Assembly: GCA_937898265.1 (NCBI GenBank)
Contig: CALEJM010000031.1
Location: 1 to 20,069 of the forward strand
Length of the DNA: 20,069 nucleotides
Reading direction: 5' to 3'
Origin: an uncultured Porphyromonadaceae bacterium
GTDB taxonomy: Bacteria; Bacteroidota; Bacteroidia; Bacteroidales; Paludibacteraceae
The notes below the pieces were generated by a model. The model was not told where the DNA came from. It saw only the letters and a list, made by a program, of their open reading frames with translations, and searched no databases. Both the position numbers and the translations under genes were made by a program. Positions 6,263 through 15,837 of the stretch are shown in pieces (within the stretch, counting starts at the first letter, position 1; the number at the start of each line of letters is the position of its first letter).

Positions 6263-7366
6263 TTACACGTTGAAACGGAAGTGCATGATATCGCCGTCTT
6301 GAACGAGATATTCCTTGCCTTCAACAGCCATCTTGCCAGCCTCTTTGACGGCTGCCTCGCTGCCTAAAGCAATGAAGTCTTCGTATTTGATGACCTCGGC
6401 ACGGATGAATCCACGTTCGAAATCGGTATGGATGACGCCTGCACATTGAGGTGCTTTGTAGCCATCGCGGAAGGTCCAAGCGCGGACCTCGTCGCTACCT
6501 GCCGTCAGGAAGGTCTTGTAGTTGAGCAAGCGGTAAGCCGACTTAATCAATCGGGCCACACCTGACTCCTGAAGACCCAATTCCTCAAGGAACATCTGAC
6601 GCTCTTCGTAGGTTTCAAGTTCGGCAATCTCAGATTCTGTCTTAGCTGCAAGCACCAAGACTTCAGCGTTTTCCGCCTTCACTGCTTCACGAACCATCTC
6701 TACGTATTTGTTGCCGTTGACAGCCGAAGCGTCGTCAACATTGCAGACATACATCACTGGTTTTGCAGTCAAGAGGAAAAGGTCGTGAGCAACGGCTTCT
6801 TCCTCTTTGTTGACCAACTCAACGGTTCGTGCAGAGAGTCCTTGTTCCAAAGCAGCTTTATAACGCGCCAACACTTCGTAGGCCACTTTTGCCTGCTTGT
6901 CACCACCGGTTTGTGCCTGTTTGTACACCTTTTGGATACGGCTGTCGATGGTCTCAAGGTCACGAAGTTGGAGCTCGGTATCAATAATTTCTTTATCTCT
7001 TACTGGGTCGACACTGCCATCAACGTGAACCACGTTCTCGTCGTCGAAGCACCTCAGTACGTGGATGATAGCATCTGTCTCACGGATATTTGCCAAGAAT
7101 TTGTTGCCAAGACCTTCACCTTGTGAAGCGCCTTTTACCAAACCGGCAATGTCCACAATTTCAATAGTTGTTGGGATAACGCGCTCAGGTTTACAAAGCT
7201 CAGCCAACTTATTCAGGCGCTCATCGGGCACGGTGATTACACCGACGTTAGGTTCGATGGTGCAGAAAGGGAAGTTGGCAGACTGTGCCTTTGCGTTGGA
7301 AAGGCAGTTAAACAAAGTTGATTTGCCTACATTAGGCAAACCAACGATACCGCATTGTAACGACAT
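6263..7366 (-). CDS. ychF: YchF/OLA1-family redox-regulated ATPase
   Basis: This 367-residue member of the Obg-related YchF family associates with ribosomes and is thought to act in translation and stress response. The P-loop is GLPNVGKST (about 9-17), with Switch I FPFCTIEPNVG and G3 DIAGLVKGAS. A coiled helical domain lies at about 130-200. The C-terminal TGS domain carries VRAWTFRDGYKAPQCAG and HTDFERGFIRAEV, and the protein ends DGDIMHFRFNV, as in most members. The G4-like motif reads CNVDD, where family members usually have NxxE (the basis of their ATP preference). Length is normal. It starts 35 bases after gyrB with no terminator between, and the lipoprotein follows after 11 bases. Confidence 0.96.
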   Translation of the reverse strand: MSLQCGIVGLPNVGKSTLFNCLSNAKAQSANFPFCTIEPNVGVITVPDERLNKLAELCKPERVIPTTIEIVDIAGLVKGASQGEGLGNKFLANIRETDAIIHVLRCFDDENVVHVDGSVDPVRDKEIIDTELQLRDLETIDSRIQKVYKQAQTGGDKQAKVAYEVLARYKAALEQGLSARTVELVNKEEEAVAHDLFLLTAKPVMYVCNVDDASAVNGNKYVEMVREAVKAENAEVLVLAAKTESEIAELETYEERQMFLEELGLQESGVARLIKSAYRLLNYKTFLTAGSDEVRAWTFRDGYKAPQCAGVIHTDFERGFIRAEVIKYEDFIALGSEAAVKEAGKMAVEGKEYLVQDGDIMHFRFNV

Positions 7367-7401
7367 ATCTAAATGTTAGTTATTAGCTTAATAAATTATA
7401 C

Positions 7402-9417
<2,016 letters not shown>

Positions 9418-9429
9418 TTATTTATGCTA

Positions 9430-9437
9430 CAAAGATA
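9430..9437 (-). promoter_or_regulatory. -7 element of the gyrB cluster
   Basis: TATCTTTG on the minus strand matches TAnnTTTG and lies 39 bases before the gyrB start. A TTTG occurs 12 bases upstream, too close for the usual spacing. The 222-base gap 9391-9612 contains this and the divergent promoter for the exported-protein gene and nothing else evident. Confidence 0.6.
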
Positions 9438-9521
9438 CATCTTTTCTTGCAAATTTCAGCCATGTTTTTCTTCAAAATTTCATAGAATTTCACCTCTTTA
9501 TTCTGATGACCGATTTTTCAC

Positions 9522-9552
9522 TTTGCAGATAGAGAAAAAAGAGTTATCTTTG
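9522..9552 (+). promoter_or_regulatory. Promoter of the exported-protein gene at 9613
   Basis: TTTG (9522-9525), 19 bases, then TATCTTTG (9545-9552) is a full match to the Bacteroidetes consensus. The predicted transcript has a leader of about 55 bases, which contains an imperfect tandem repeat and the purine-rich stretch before the ATG. Confidence 0.8.
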
Positions 9553-9560
9553 CACCGCCT

Positions 9561-9588
9561 CATTGCTCACAAAGAGCATTGCTACAAA
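9561..9588 (+). repeat. Imperfect tandem repeat in a 5' leader
   Basis: CATTGCTCACAAA (9561-9573) recurs as CATTGCTACAAA (9577-9588), differing by one base deletion. A 5-bp hairpin TGCTC/GAGCA (9564-9568 with 9574-9578) spans the junction. It may be chance slippage or a leader structure. Confidence 0.4.
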
Positions 9589-9612
9589 TGATTTAAACAC
9601 AAAGAAAGAAAT

Positions 9613-10188
9613 ATGAAAAGATTTTATCTGCTCATCGCAGTGGCTATGCTTTCTCTCTCACTTAGCGCTGCTGGACACCTCAAATTCAAAGGTGTAGAAA
9701 TTCGCGGTTCTGTCAGCTCGTTTGTTCAAGAGATGGAACAGCAAGGTCTCAAATTCGTAAGTCGCAAAGACGGCGAGGTTACACTCAAAGGCTCATTTGC
9801 CGGCTACAAAGACTGCCAAGTGCTCATCGTGGCTTCAGAAAAGACCGATAGCATCAGCCAAGTGGTTGTAAAAATGCCAGACGAAGACCTCTGGAACGTT
9901 CTCGAAGAGGTGTATCTCGACCTTCAAAAACGCTATTCCGAGAAATACGGTGAACCTTACACCGAGGAGTACAACGAAAATAGCGCTGGCACCGACTTCG
10001 CCAAGATGGTTGCCCTCAAAGACGGCAACGCAAGCTTCCGCTCTGTTTACTCACTCCATGGTGGTGCTGTTACCGTGAAGATTGCTTACTCCAACTACCC
10101 TTACGCTTTGAAAGGTCACGTTGAAATCATCTACAACGACACCATCAACGAAGCAACTCGTCAAAAGGAAATCAACGACGACATTTAA
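9613..10188 (+). CDS. Exported protein of unknown function
   Basis: This 191-residue protein starts with a classical signal peptide (MKRFYLLIAVAMLSLSLSAAG, cleavage probably after SAA or close by) and has no lipobox cysteine. It is therefore expected in the periplasm. The mature part opens HLKFKGVEIRGSVSSFVQEM, a pattern I have seen in short Bacteroidales exported proteins of unknown role. A charged helical stretch follows (EDLWNVLEEVYLDLQKRYSE), then beta-rich segments and a polar tail. No enzyme motif is visible. It has a strong promoter of its own and a strong terminator right after it, so it is a single-gene unit, divergent from gyrB and convergent with the MORN-repeat gene. Confidence 0.85.
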   Translation: MKRFYLLIAVAMLSLSLSAAGHLKFKGVEIRGSVSSFVQEMEQQGLKFVSRKDGEVTLKGSFAGYKDCQVLIVASEKTDSISQVVVKMPDEDLWNVLEEVYLDLQKRYSEKYGEPYTEEYNENSAGTDFAKMVALKDGNASFRSVYSLHGGAVTVKIAYSNYPYALKGHVEIIYNDTINEATRQKEINDDI

Positions 10189-10212
10189 TTGTCGCCGACG
10201 ACAAACTAAAGC

Positions 10213-10246
10213 AAAAAAGACCGTTTCTCAGGAAACGGTCTTTTTT
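10213..10246. terminator. Bidirectional terminator between the exported-protein gene and the MORN-repeat gene
   Basis: A perfect 15-bp inverted repeat (10213-10227 with 10232-10246, loop TCAG) is flanked by six A and seven T residues, so it works on either strand. It lies 24 bases after the stop at 10188 and 20 bases beyond the convergent stop at 10267. Confidence 0.93.
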
Positions 10247-10266
10247 TGTTCGTATGCAAGGAGATA

Positions 10267-11394
10267 TTATTTCTTTGCTTTTTCTACAGGAACTCCATTT
10301 TTACAAACCACCACAACGACATTGCCAACCTCGTCGGTCACGATGGTTTTGCCGTTACGCTGTCCTTTTTTGATGGAGATAACGGAAATTGCATCTGACT
10401 CTACGACGGTCAGCTTGCCGCTGTAAGGTTTTCCGTTTTTCATTCTTGTATATTCAACAGCCATCTGCACACCCTCTTCATAGCGTTTCATCATGTTAAC
10501 GCCTTCAGTAAAATATTGGGTAAGCCATTCGCCTTCTGCCAAGTTGTTTTTATAGAAGCCGGACTCAGCTTTTACAAGTACCAACGAGGTGTCGGCAGCT
10601 ACGCTATCCACCTTACTATAAGCACCGTTCAGCGCTCCACGCATTCCTTTAGGGTCCTTCGTGCCCATAGAAGCCACGAGCGCTTCGAGGTCTGCGAAGT
10701 TGGTTCCCTCCGGACGGAGGTATCTGTAACTGACGGTACGCTCACAGAGTTTGGCATTGACCAAAAGTTCGGTGGTTTTCTCAACGTAATAAAGGGTATC
10801 AGCAGAGACGTATTCGCCACAAAGACAGCGTGCGTTCTCCTCGTTGAAGAGTTCAACGCGGTTACAGAGTCCTTCTTCGTAATACTCTTTAAGGTAGAAA
10901 CCGCGCACCAAGCCGTTGTTTTTAAGTGAAAACTTGGTAATCACACCGTCAAGTTTACCGTCCTTCAAGGTGCTGTTCACCATCACTTTGCCATCCAATT
11001 TCTTGTCGTAGAAAATCACCAGACCATCAAGGCGACCGTCCACATAGTTACCTTCTACGATCTTCTTGCCGTGGTCGTACCACACCCAGTTGCCCACACG
11101 AACGCCTTTGCTGTACTCACCCTCCATAACGAGCGAATTGTCAAGTGAGTCGAACGCCTTGAATTTGCCATGGAGTTCGCCGTCAACAGTGTCGCACTGC
11201 TGTTTGTCGTAGATGAAGATATAAGTACCATTCACTCCCAACTGCTTATCGAGGTCGTAGAGTTCCGACTCTCTAACCACCTGGGTGGTGTTGGCCTTGC
11301 TGCTGAACGGAGAGAAGAACTGCGCCTGCGCTGCACACACCAGGGTCAACAGCACGAGAAGACAGCGTAATCTTAGCGAGAGGTTTTGTTTCAT
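10267..11394 (-). CDS. Exported protein with MORN-type (YwqK-like) repeats
   Basis: This 375-residue protein has an N-terminal signal peptide (basic start, then LRCLLVLLTLVCAAQAQ, cleavage near AQA) and no lipobox cysteine at the cleavage site. Residues about 70-185 hold glycine-spaced repeats of the MORN variant seen in YwqK-like proteins: GELHGKFKAFD, GEYSKGVRVGNWVWYD, GNYVDGRLDGLVIFYD, and LKDGKLDGVITKF. More copies appear near the end (FYKNNLAEGEWLTQYF, IKKGQRNGKTIVTDE). Such repeats form beta-hairpins in envelope or effector proteins, and function here is unknown. Automatic pipelines often label the family as an antitoxin; nothing nearby looks like a toxin. It follows efp with a hairpin but no visible promoter in between. 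Confidence 0.83.
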   Translation of the reverse strand: MKQNLSLRLRCLLVLLTLVCAAQAQFFSPFSSKANTTQVVRESELYDLDKQLGVNGTYIFIYDKQQCDTVDGELHGKFKAFDSLDNSLVMEGEYSKGVRVGNWVWYDHGKKIVEGNYVDGRLDGLVIFYDKKLDGKVMVNSTLKDGKLDGVITKFSLKNNGLVRGFYLKEYYEEGLCNRVELFNEENARCLCGEYVSADTLYYVEKTTELLVNAKLCERTVSYRYLRPEGTNFADLEALVASMGTKDPKGMRGALNGAYSKVDSVAADTSLVLVKAESGFYKNNLAEGEWLTQYFTEGVNMMKRYEEGVQMAVEYTRMKNGKPYSGKLTVVESDAISVISIKKGQRNGKTIVTDEVGNVVVVVCKNGVPVEKAKK

Positions 11395-11421
11395 TATCCT
11401 ATGATTGAGCGGTTAAAAGAA

Positions 11422-11453
11422 AACGGAGAACCCCCTAATGGTTGGTCTCCGTT
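11422..11453 (-). terminator. Terminator after efp
   Basis: AACGGAGA (11422-11429) pairs with TCTCCGTT (11446-11453), with possible inner pairing ACC/GGT. On the minus strand it is followed by TTCTTTT. It lies 26 bases after the efp stop and 28 bases before the start of the MORN-repeat gene, so some read-through may be needed to express that gene. Confidence 0.75.
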
Positions 11454-11479
11454 GTCTTTTGTTTTTCTTGTCTAAAGAA

Positions 11480-12046
11480 TTATGCTTTTACGCGACCAAC
11501 GTATGAGCCGTCGCGAGTGTCAACTTCGATGAGTTCACCTTCGTTGATGAAGAGAGGAACGCGAACCTCAGCACCAGACTCAACAGTAGCTGGTTTGGTA
11601 GCGTTGGTAGCGGTGTCACCTTTCAAACCTGGCTCGGTATAGGTAACTTTCAACACGGTCTTCAAAGGCATTTCAGCAAAGAGCACGGTGTCTGTTGAAG
11701 CATCTGATACAACAGTTACTTCGTCGCCTTCTTTCATGAATTCTACGCCAGTTACCAAGTCTTTAGCGATTGGAATTTGATCGAATGTCTCTTGGTTCAT
11801 GAAGATGTAGTTCTCACCTTCAATGTAGAGGAACTGGTATTGACGACGTTCAACACGTACATCTTCGAGTTTTTCACCGATGTTGAAACGACGCTCGAGC
11901 ACGCGACCGTCAACAACGTTTTTCAATGTTGTACGCATGATGGTATTGCCTTTACCAGGTTTTACGTGGAGGAAGTCAATACAGAAATAGAGTTGGCCAT
12001 CGAGACGGATGCAGGTGCCTTTCTTAATGTCTTGTGAGTTAATCAT
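11480..12046 (-). CDS. efp: Translation elongation factor P
   Basis: EF-P (188 residues) binds between the P and E sites of stalled ribosomes and promotes peptide bonds at polyproline stretches. The N-terminal KOW-like domain starts MINSQDIKKGTCIRLDGQ and carries the loop HVKPGKGN with Lys32 at the tip, the position modified in some species. The central and C-terminal OB domains include ERRQYQFLYIEGENYIFMN and the closing signature VPLFINEGELIEVDTRDGSY. The open frame extends to 12118, but the extra 24 residues would overlap the promoter, so the ATG at 12044-12046 is chosen. A full promoter lies 42 bases upstream, just past the AsmA-like gene, so efp has an independent start. Confidence 0.97.
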   Translation of the reverse strand: MINSQDIKKGTCIRLDGQLYFCIDFLHVKPGKGNTIMRTTLKNVVDGRVLERRFNIGEKLEDVRVERRQYQFLYIEGENYIFMNQETFDQIPIAKDLVTGVEFMKEGDEVTVVSDASTDTVLFAEMPLKTVLKVTYTEPGLKGDTATNATKPATVESGAEVRVPLFINEGELIEVDTRDGSYVGRVKA

Positions 12047-12087
12047 ATCAATTTTGTAGTTTTTTGTCTGACTATTTTTTGAAAGTG

Positions 12088-12119
12088 CAAAGATAGCTTT
12101 TTTTTGCGAGACTACCAAA
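12088..12119 (-). promoter_or_regulatory. Promoter of efp
   Basis: On the minus strand TTTG (12116-12119), 20 bases, then TATCTTTG (12088-12095) is a complete consensus match. It starts 7 bases after the stop of the AsmA-like gene, leaving no room for a separate terminator for that gene. Confidence 0.82.
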
Positions 12120-12126
12120 CACCTTT

Positions 12127-15100
12127 TTATTTATCTGTACTGCGGAAATATTCCTCATCTTTCATGGTCTCTTTCAACGCGTCGGAGATGAGTTTTTTCA
12201 ATGCTAACGTACGCTCTTGCACTGCATTACGTTTTTCCGGTTTGTACATATTGCCGTACTGGGTCTTGCCCAAGCGGAACTTAAAGTTGGCATCTTCGTC
12301 GCCCACCACGTTGAGTGCCAAGCGCACCGGAGCGAGGGTTTCGATGTGGGCATCGTAGTGAGGCGTGAGGTCGTAGCGACCTTGAACCACTGCTTGATAC
12401 TTATCCATCTGAATGAGGAATGGGAAGAGTTCAACCTCGTTGCGGAAGAGTGTCAACTCCAAACTCATCGAGTCTACCTTGTTTTCGGTCTTCTTGTTGA
12501 AGAGGAGGTATTTGGCAATGGTGGAGAAGGTTTCGCTGTCTAAAAGAACGAGGTCGGCGCCCTCAATGGATGCCGCACCGCGCAAGGTGGAGTACTTTGG
12601 CGAGTAGTCCGACTTGAGATAGCCCTCGGCAGCAAGGTGAAACTCTGCTCTACCCTTGAACGACGAGAGCATCGGGATGATGGTGTCGATGGCAGGTATC
12701 ATGTCGATGAGTTTGTCGATGTCGATGTTCAAAAGGTGGAAATCGGCACCCACAAACAGATGATTCTTGCGTTCCGAGCGGTACATAGCAGTGAGCTGCA
12801 TAGTGGCTGCATCGCAGGTCATACCCATCTCATCAAGCACAAGGATGCCATCTTTGACACGAAGCTTACCTTCTACGTTGCGGAAATCGCTGTTGCCAAC
12901 CACAGCCTTCTTGATTTGGGTGGTCAAAACGAGGTCTGTGCCCAGAGGAACAAGGAACGGATTGTCTTCCTTGCTTTCCATCTCGGCGTAAGCGCCATCT
13001 TCAACGGCAGTGGAGTCGATGCCGAAACCGCTGACGAGGTCCATGATTTCGTAGACATCGGTGGTATTGGACACGAATTTCATCTTACCTTTCAGCAAGG
13101 CCTCGTTGTTGAGCCATTCCTGGAGGTTGGTGATGGTGCCCGAGAGGGAGAAGTCGGAGCCGCCCACCTGCATTCTGCTCTCATTGACCGTGAGGAGTGA
13201 TGGGGTAAACAGAATCTTGGCATGCGGCATCTCAATCGGCATAATAAGTTTGTTGCTGCGAGCAAGACCTTTGGAAACGGTGATGCTAAGACGAGGTGCC
13301 CAACGTTGGAGCATATCCACCTTGACACTGTCGTAAAGCAACGTTCCAACAACTGAAAGACGGTCGGCATTGGCGCGAAGCTCCGGACCGCTATTGGCTT
13401 TGACTCCTTCGCCATGAAGGGTGATATCGTAATGGGTGAGTTTCTTTTCGGGATAGAACGAGACAGCACCGTTGGCATTCTTCATGTCGATGTCAACAGA
13501 ATCAATCACACCTGTTAATGTGGAGAACTTCAACGAGGAGGTCAGCGACAAAGGATCGTCAACCAGTGGGTTGGAGAGGCCTACGTTGATATCAGCGTCT
13601 TTGCCGAGGGCGTTGCCAAGACCTTTGATGGAGGCATCAAGTGTCTGGGTGGTGATGTGGGCGCGACCAAATTCTTTGAATTTCTTGTTGGCCACAGTGC
13701 TCGGCACTTTGACAACCATCGTTGCCTTTTTCGCTTTGGCAGCAACGGTGTCGTTGTAGAGCATATCGAAATTGCTCAATGCCAACGTACCGTTCATTGC
13801 CATCTTCTCCCATCGGCTGTTGGAGATGTCGCTGAGGGTGAAGCGGAATGCCAATGGTCCTTTGGCACGTCCTTCCATACGAAGTTTCGGTGTGACGATG
13901 GCTTTGGCATCAGGGAGATAGACGTCGACATTGGTCTTGAGGTCAAGCAATGGATCGCCCATGAGGTCGGTCACCTCGCCAGTGGCATCCACGCGCGATT
14001 TGAGGGTCTCGGCATGCAGACTCTTGATGGTGGCACGACTAAGTGTTGAGTCGTTGAGATTGACGGTGGCGTCTACTTCAGCGTCTACCTTACTTAAGGT
14101 ATAAGGGAAACCAGACACTTGGAGTGTGGCGTCGTCCAGACTGAGTGTTGCCACGACATCAGGCATGGTGCTGTCGTTGTAGAGTCCGACAAGACGAGCC
14201 TTCTCTATCTGAATGTCACCTTTGACATCGATGCCATCCAAAAGACTTTGGTAGGTGTCAGGCACCAAGGCAAGGGTCTCTTCAATATCCCATTGTGGTG
14301 CGGTGACGGTCATGTCGATGTTGTAACCGTGGTCGGCAGAAGCTAAGAATCCGTCGATGTTAATGGATTTGTTGGCAACAGTGGCAGACGATTCGTTGAG
14401 TTGCAAACGGAAACCGTCGGCATCAAAGCTGAAAGGCAAGTCCACCTTGACTGACTGTTGACGAACGAAGTAGATGTCGCCGCGGTCAACAGTGAGTTGC
14501 GGTATGTTGGCAGTGAGTTTGCCGCCGTAGTTGGAACCTGTCTGCTCTACGTTGGCAACGAGATTCATCTGACTGGCTTGAGCCAAGAGTACGGTGGTGT
14601 CACCATTAGAAACGGTGATGCCATCGGCATCTAAATCAAGACGCACTTTGGCATCGTTCTCCTTCCACTTAAGATTGGCAGAGAGCGACTCCACGTTATT
14701 GATATGTGCGTTGAGTTTTGACGGAATATCGGTATAGGTCAAGGCGATGTTGCGCAGCTCCACGCCTTCTACATCAAGGAGTTTGAATGGCATCGACGAG
14801 GTGGTGTCGGTGGTATCGGTGCTGACGATGTTGTAGTTGACTACGCCATCGGCGTTAGACCACAGGTTGACAACGCCGTTCTTGATGCGACATTCGGTAA
14901 CGACGAGTTGTTTCTCGCGGAGGAAACTCATGAGGTTGAGCGAAAGGGTGCAGTCGCCCACCTTGCAGAGAGTTGACGGGAGCACACTGTCGAGGTCGTT
15001 AACCAAGGTGAGGTTGGACACATGGAGTCCGAAATGAGGGAAGGTGCTGAAAAAGGTGAGGTCGACAGTGTCCACCTCTACTTCGCAAGTCAGCACATTG

Positions 15101-15240
15101 CCCAAGGCATCTTTCACGATTGGGGTGACTTTCTTTGGGGTAAAGACAATCCAACAGGCTATCGCGCCAACCAAGGCGACTAAAGCCACCAGGGAGGCGA
15201 GGGAGATGCCGGTGATTTTGAATATCTTTTTCTTATCCAT
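12127..15240 (-). CDS. AsmA-like inner-membrane-anchored envelope protein
   Basis: This 1037-residue protein has one N-terminal membrane helix (about 9-33, ASLVALVALVGAIACWIVF) after a lysine-rich cytoplasmic start, so the long remainder lies in the periplasm. The region after the helix (TFFSTFPHFGLHVSNLTL, VVNLWSNADGVVNYNIV) is the AsmA N-terminal signature. The middle is a long series of beta strands with repeated 'G-x-(I/V)-x-(V)' spacing. The C-terminal part again resembles the AsmA domain (FKGRAEFHLAAEGYL and VVQGRYDLTPHYDAHI). AsmA/TamB-type proteins are proposed to build lipid-carrying bridges to the outer membrane and affect its assembly. It starts 14 bases after a small lipoprotein gene in one operon. 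Confidence 0.88.
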   Translation of the reverse strand: MDKKKIFKITGISLASLVALVALVGAIACWIVFTPKKVTPIVKDALGNVLTCEVEVDTVDLTFFSTFPHFGLHVSNLTLVNDLDSVLPSTLCKVGDCTLSLNLMSFLREKQLVVTECRIKNGVVNLWSNADGVVNYNIVSTDTTDTTSSMPFKLLDVEGVELRNIALTYTDIPSKLNAHINNVESLSANLKWKENDAKVRLDLDADGITVSNGDTTVLLAQASQMNLVANVEQTGSNYGGKLTANIPQLTVDRGDIYFVRQQSVKVDLPFSFDADGFRLQLNESSATVANKSINIDGFLASADHGYNIDMTVTAPQWDIEETLALVPDTYQSLLDGIDVKGDIQIEKARLVGLYNDSTMPDVVATLSLDDATLQVSGFPYTLSKVDAEVDATVNLNDSTLSRATIKSLHAETLKSRVDATGEVTDLMGDPLLDLKTNVDVYLPDAKAIVTPKLRMEGRAKGPLAFRFTLSDISNSRWEKMAMNGTLALSNFDMLYNDTVAAKAKKATMVVKVPSTVANKKFKEFGRAHITTQTLDASIKGLGNALGKDADINVGLSNPLVDDPLSLTSSLKFSTLTGVIDSVDIDMKNANGAVSFYPEKKLTHYDITLHGEGVKANSGPELRANADRLSVVGTLLYDSVKVDMLQRWAPRLSITVSKGLARSNKLIMPIEMPHAKILFTPSLLTVNESRMQVGGSDFSLSGTITNLQEWLNNEALLKGKMKFVSNTTDVYEIMDLVSGFGIDSTAVEDGAYAEMESKEDNPFLVPLGTDLVLTTQIKKAVVGNSDFRNVEGKLRVKDGILVLDEMGMTCDAATMQLTAMYRSERKNHLFVGADFHLLNIDIDKLIDMIPAIDTIIPMLSSFKGRAEFHLAAEGYLKSDYSPKYSTLRGAASIEGADLVLLDSETFSTIAKYLLFNKKTENKVDSMSLELTLFRNEVELFPFLIQMDKYQAVVQGRYDLTPHYDAHIETLAPVRLALNVVGDEDANFKFRLGKTQYGNMYKPEKRNAVQERTLALKKLISDALKETMKDEEYFRSTDK

Positions 15241-15254
15241 CGGTAGTGTCGTGT

Positions 15255-15644
15255 TTACGGTTGATAACGGGCAAAGGTGTAGCTGACGTTGTAGCTGTCA
15301 ACAAAGCTCAGTCGCGTGGAGGTCAATTCTTTGAGTTTGTAGACCTTTGGCACTTGAGCACCCATCTCGCCGATATGAATGATGGTGAGGTTACTACCCG
15401 AGAGGGTCCAAGTAAACGGCTGAGCTTCGGATTCAGTTACGTCGTCGCCGGTGTCCCAGGTAACACCTTTACCACTAGCATCAAAGCGGTAGCAGTCGAG
15501 ACCATCGGTCAGTTTCGACGAACGTTGCCAATAACCTGGTAATAATGAAGCATCGAAATGCTCGCCAGAGGGACCGCATGCCGAAAAAAGGAGCACCACA
15601 AAAAGGGTGGATAGCACGGCGGCAGTATGTTTTATTGTTTTCAT
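15255..15644 (-). CDS. Small lipocalin-like lipoprotein
   Basis: This 129-residue protein has a signal peptide ending in a lipobox (LLFSAC, Cys23 followed by GPSGEHFD), so it should be lipid-anchored. The mature part begins LLPGYWQRSSKLTDGLDCYRF and continues with alternating short strands: GKGVTWDTGDD, QPFTWTLSGSNLTIIHI, KVYKLKELTSTRLSF, and NVSYTFARY. The opening G-x-W, followed by strands ending in a Y-x-F/L-x-x-L-T-x-x-x-L pattern, matches small lipocalin-like lipoproteins common in Bacteroidales. Ligand and role are unknown. It is the first gene of an operon with the AsmA-like protein 14 bases downstream, which suggests a role in the same envelope process. Confidence 0.82.
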   Translation of the reverse strand: MKTIKHTAAVLSTLFVVLLFSACGPSGEHFDASLLPGYWQRSSKLTDGLDCYRFDASGKGVTWDTGDDVTESEAQPFTWTLSGSNLTIIHIGEMGAQVPKVYKLKELTSTRLSFVDSYNVSYTFARYQP

Positions 15645-15678
15645 GTTGTCTTGTGAGTTGGTGTTATATAACAGGGGA

Positions 15679-15686
15679 CAAAATTA
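15679..15686 (-). promoter_or_regulatory. Possible -7 element of the lipocalin-AsmA operon
   Basis: TAATTTTG on the minus strand fits TAnnTTTG, 34 bases before the start at 15644. No TTTG sits at the right distance upstream. The 193-base gap 15645-15837 holds this and the asparaginase promoter element. Confidence 0.5.
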
Positions 15687-15801
15687 CTCAAAAATCTCCC
15701 ACGGCGAACGATTAGCAGCAAAAAAAGTGGACAAAAGAGACGATTATGTTATTTTGGACGTTTATAACGGCAGAATGGGAAGTTTTCTCACGAATAATTC
15801 T

Positions 15802-15809
15802 TACCTTTG
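15802..15809 (+). promoter_or_regulatory. -7 element of the asparaginase gene
   Basis: TACCTTTG fits TAnnTTTG and lies 28 bases before the ATG at 15838. The -33 TTTG is not recognisable at the expected distance, so the promoter is probably weaker or the match partial. Confidence 0.55.
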
Positions 15810-15837
15810 CACCATAATTATATAAGCTGACATCACT

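Noticed and set aside
10267..11394. MORN/YwqK-like protein as the antitoxin of a toxin-antitoxin pair
   Set aside because: It has a signal peptide, and no small toxin-like gene is adjacent; the antitoxin label for this repeat family is a naming habit.
12047..12118. Longer EF-P start
   Set aside because: It would overlap the efp promoter and add 24 residues not found in EF-P.
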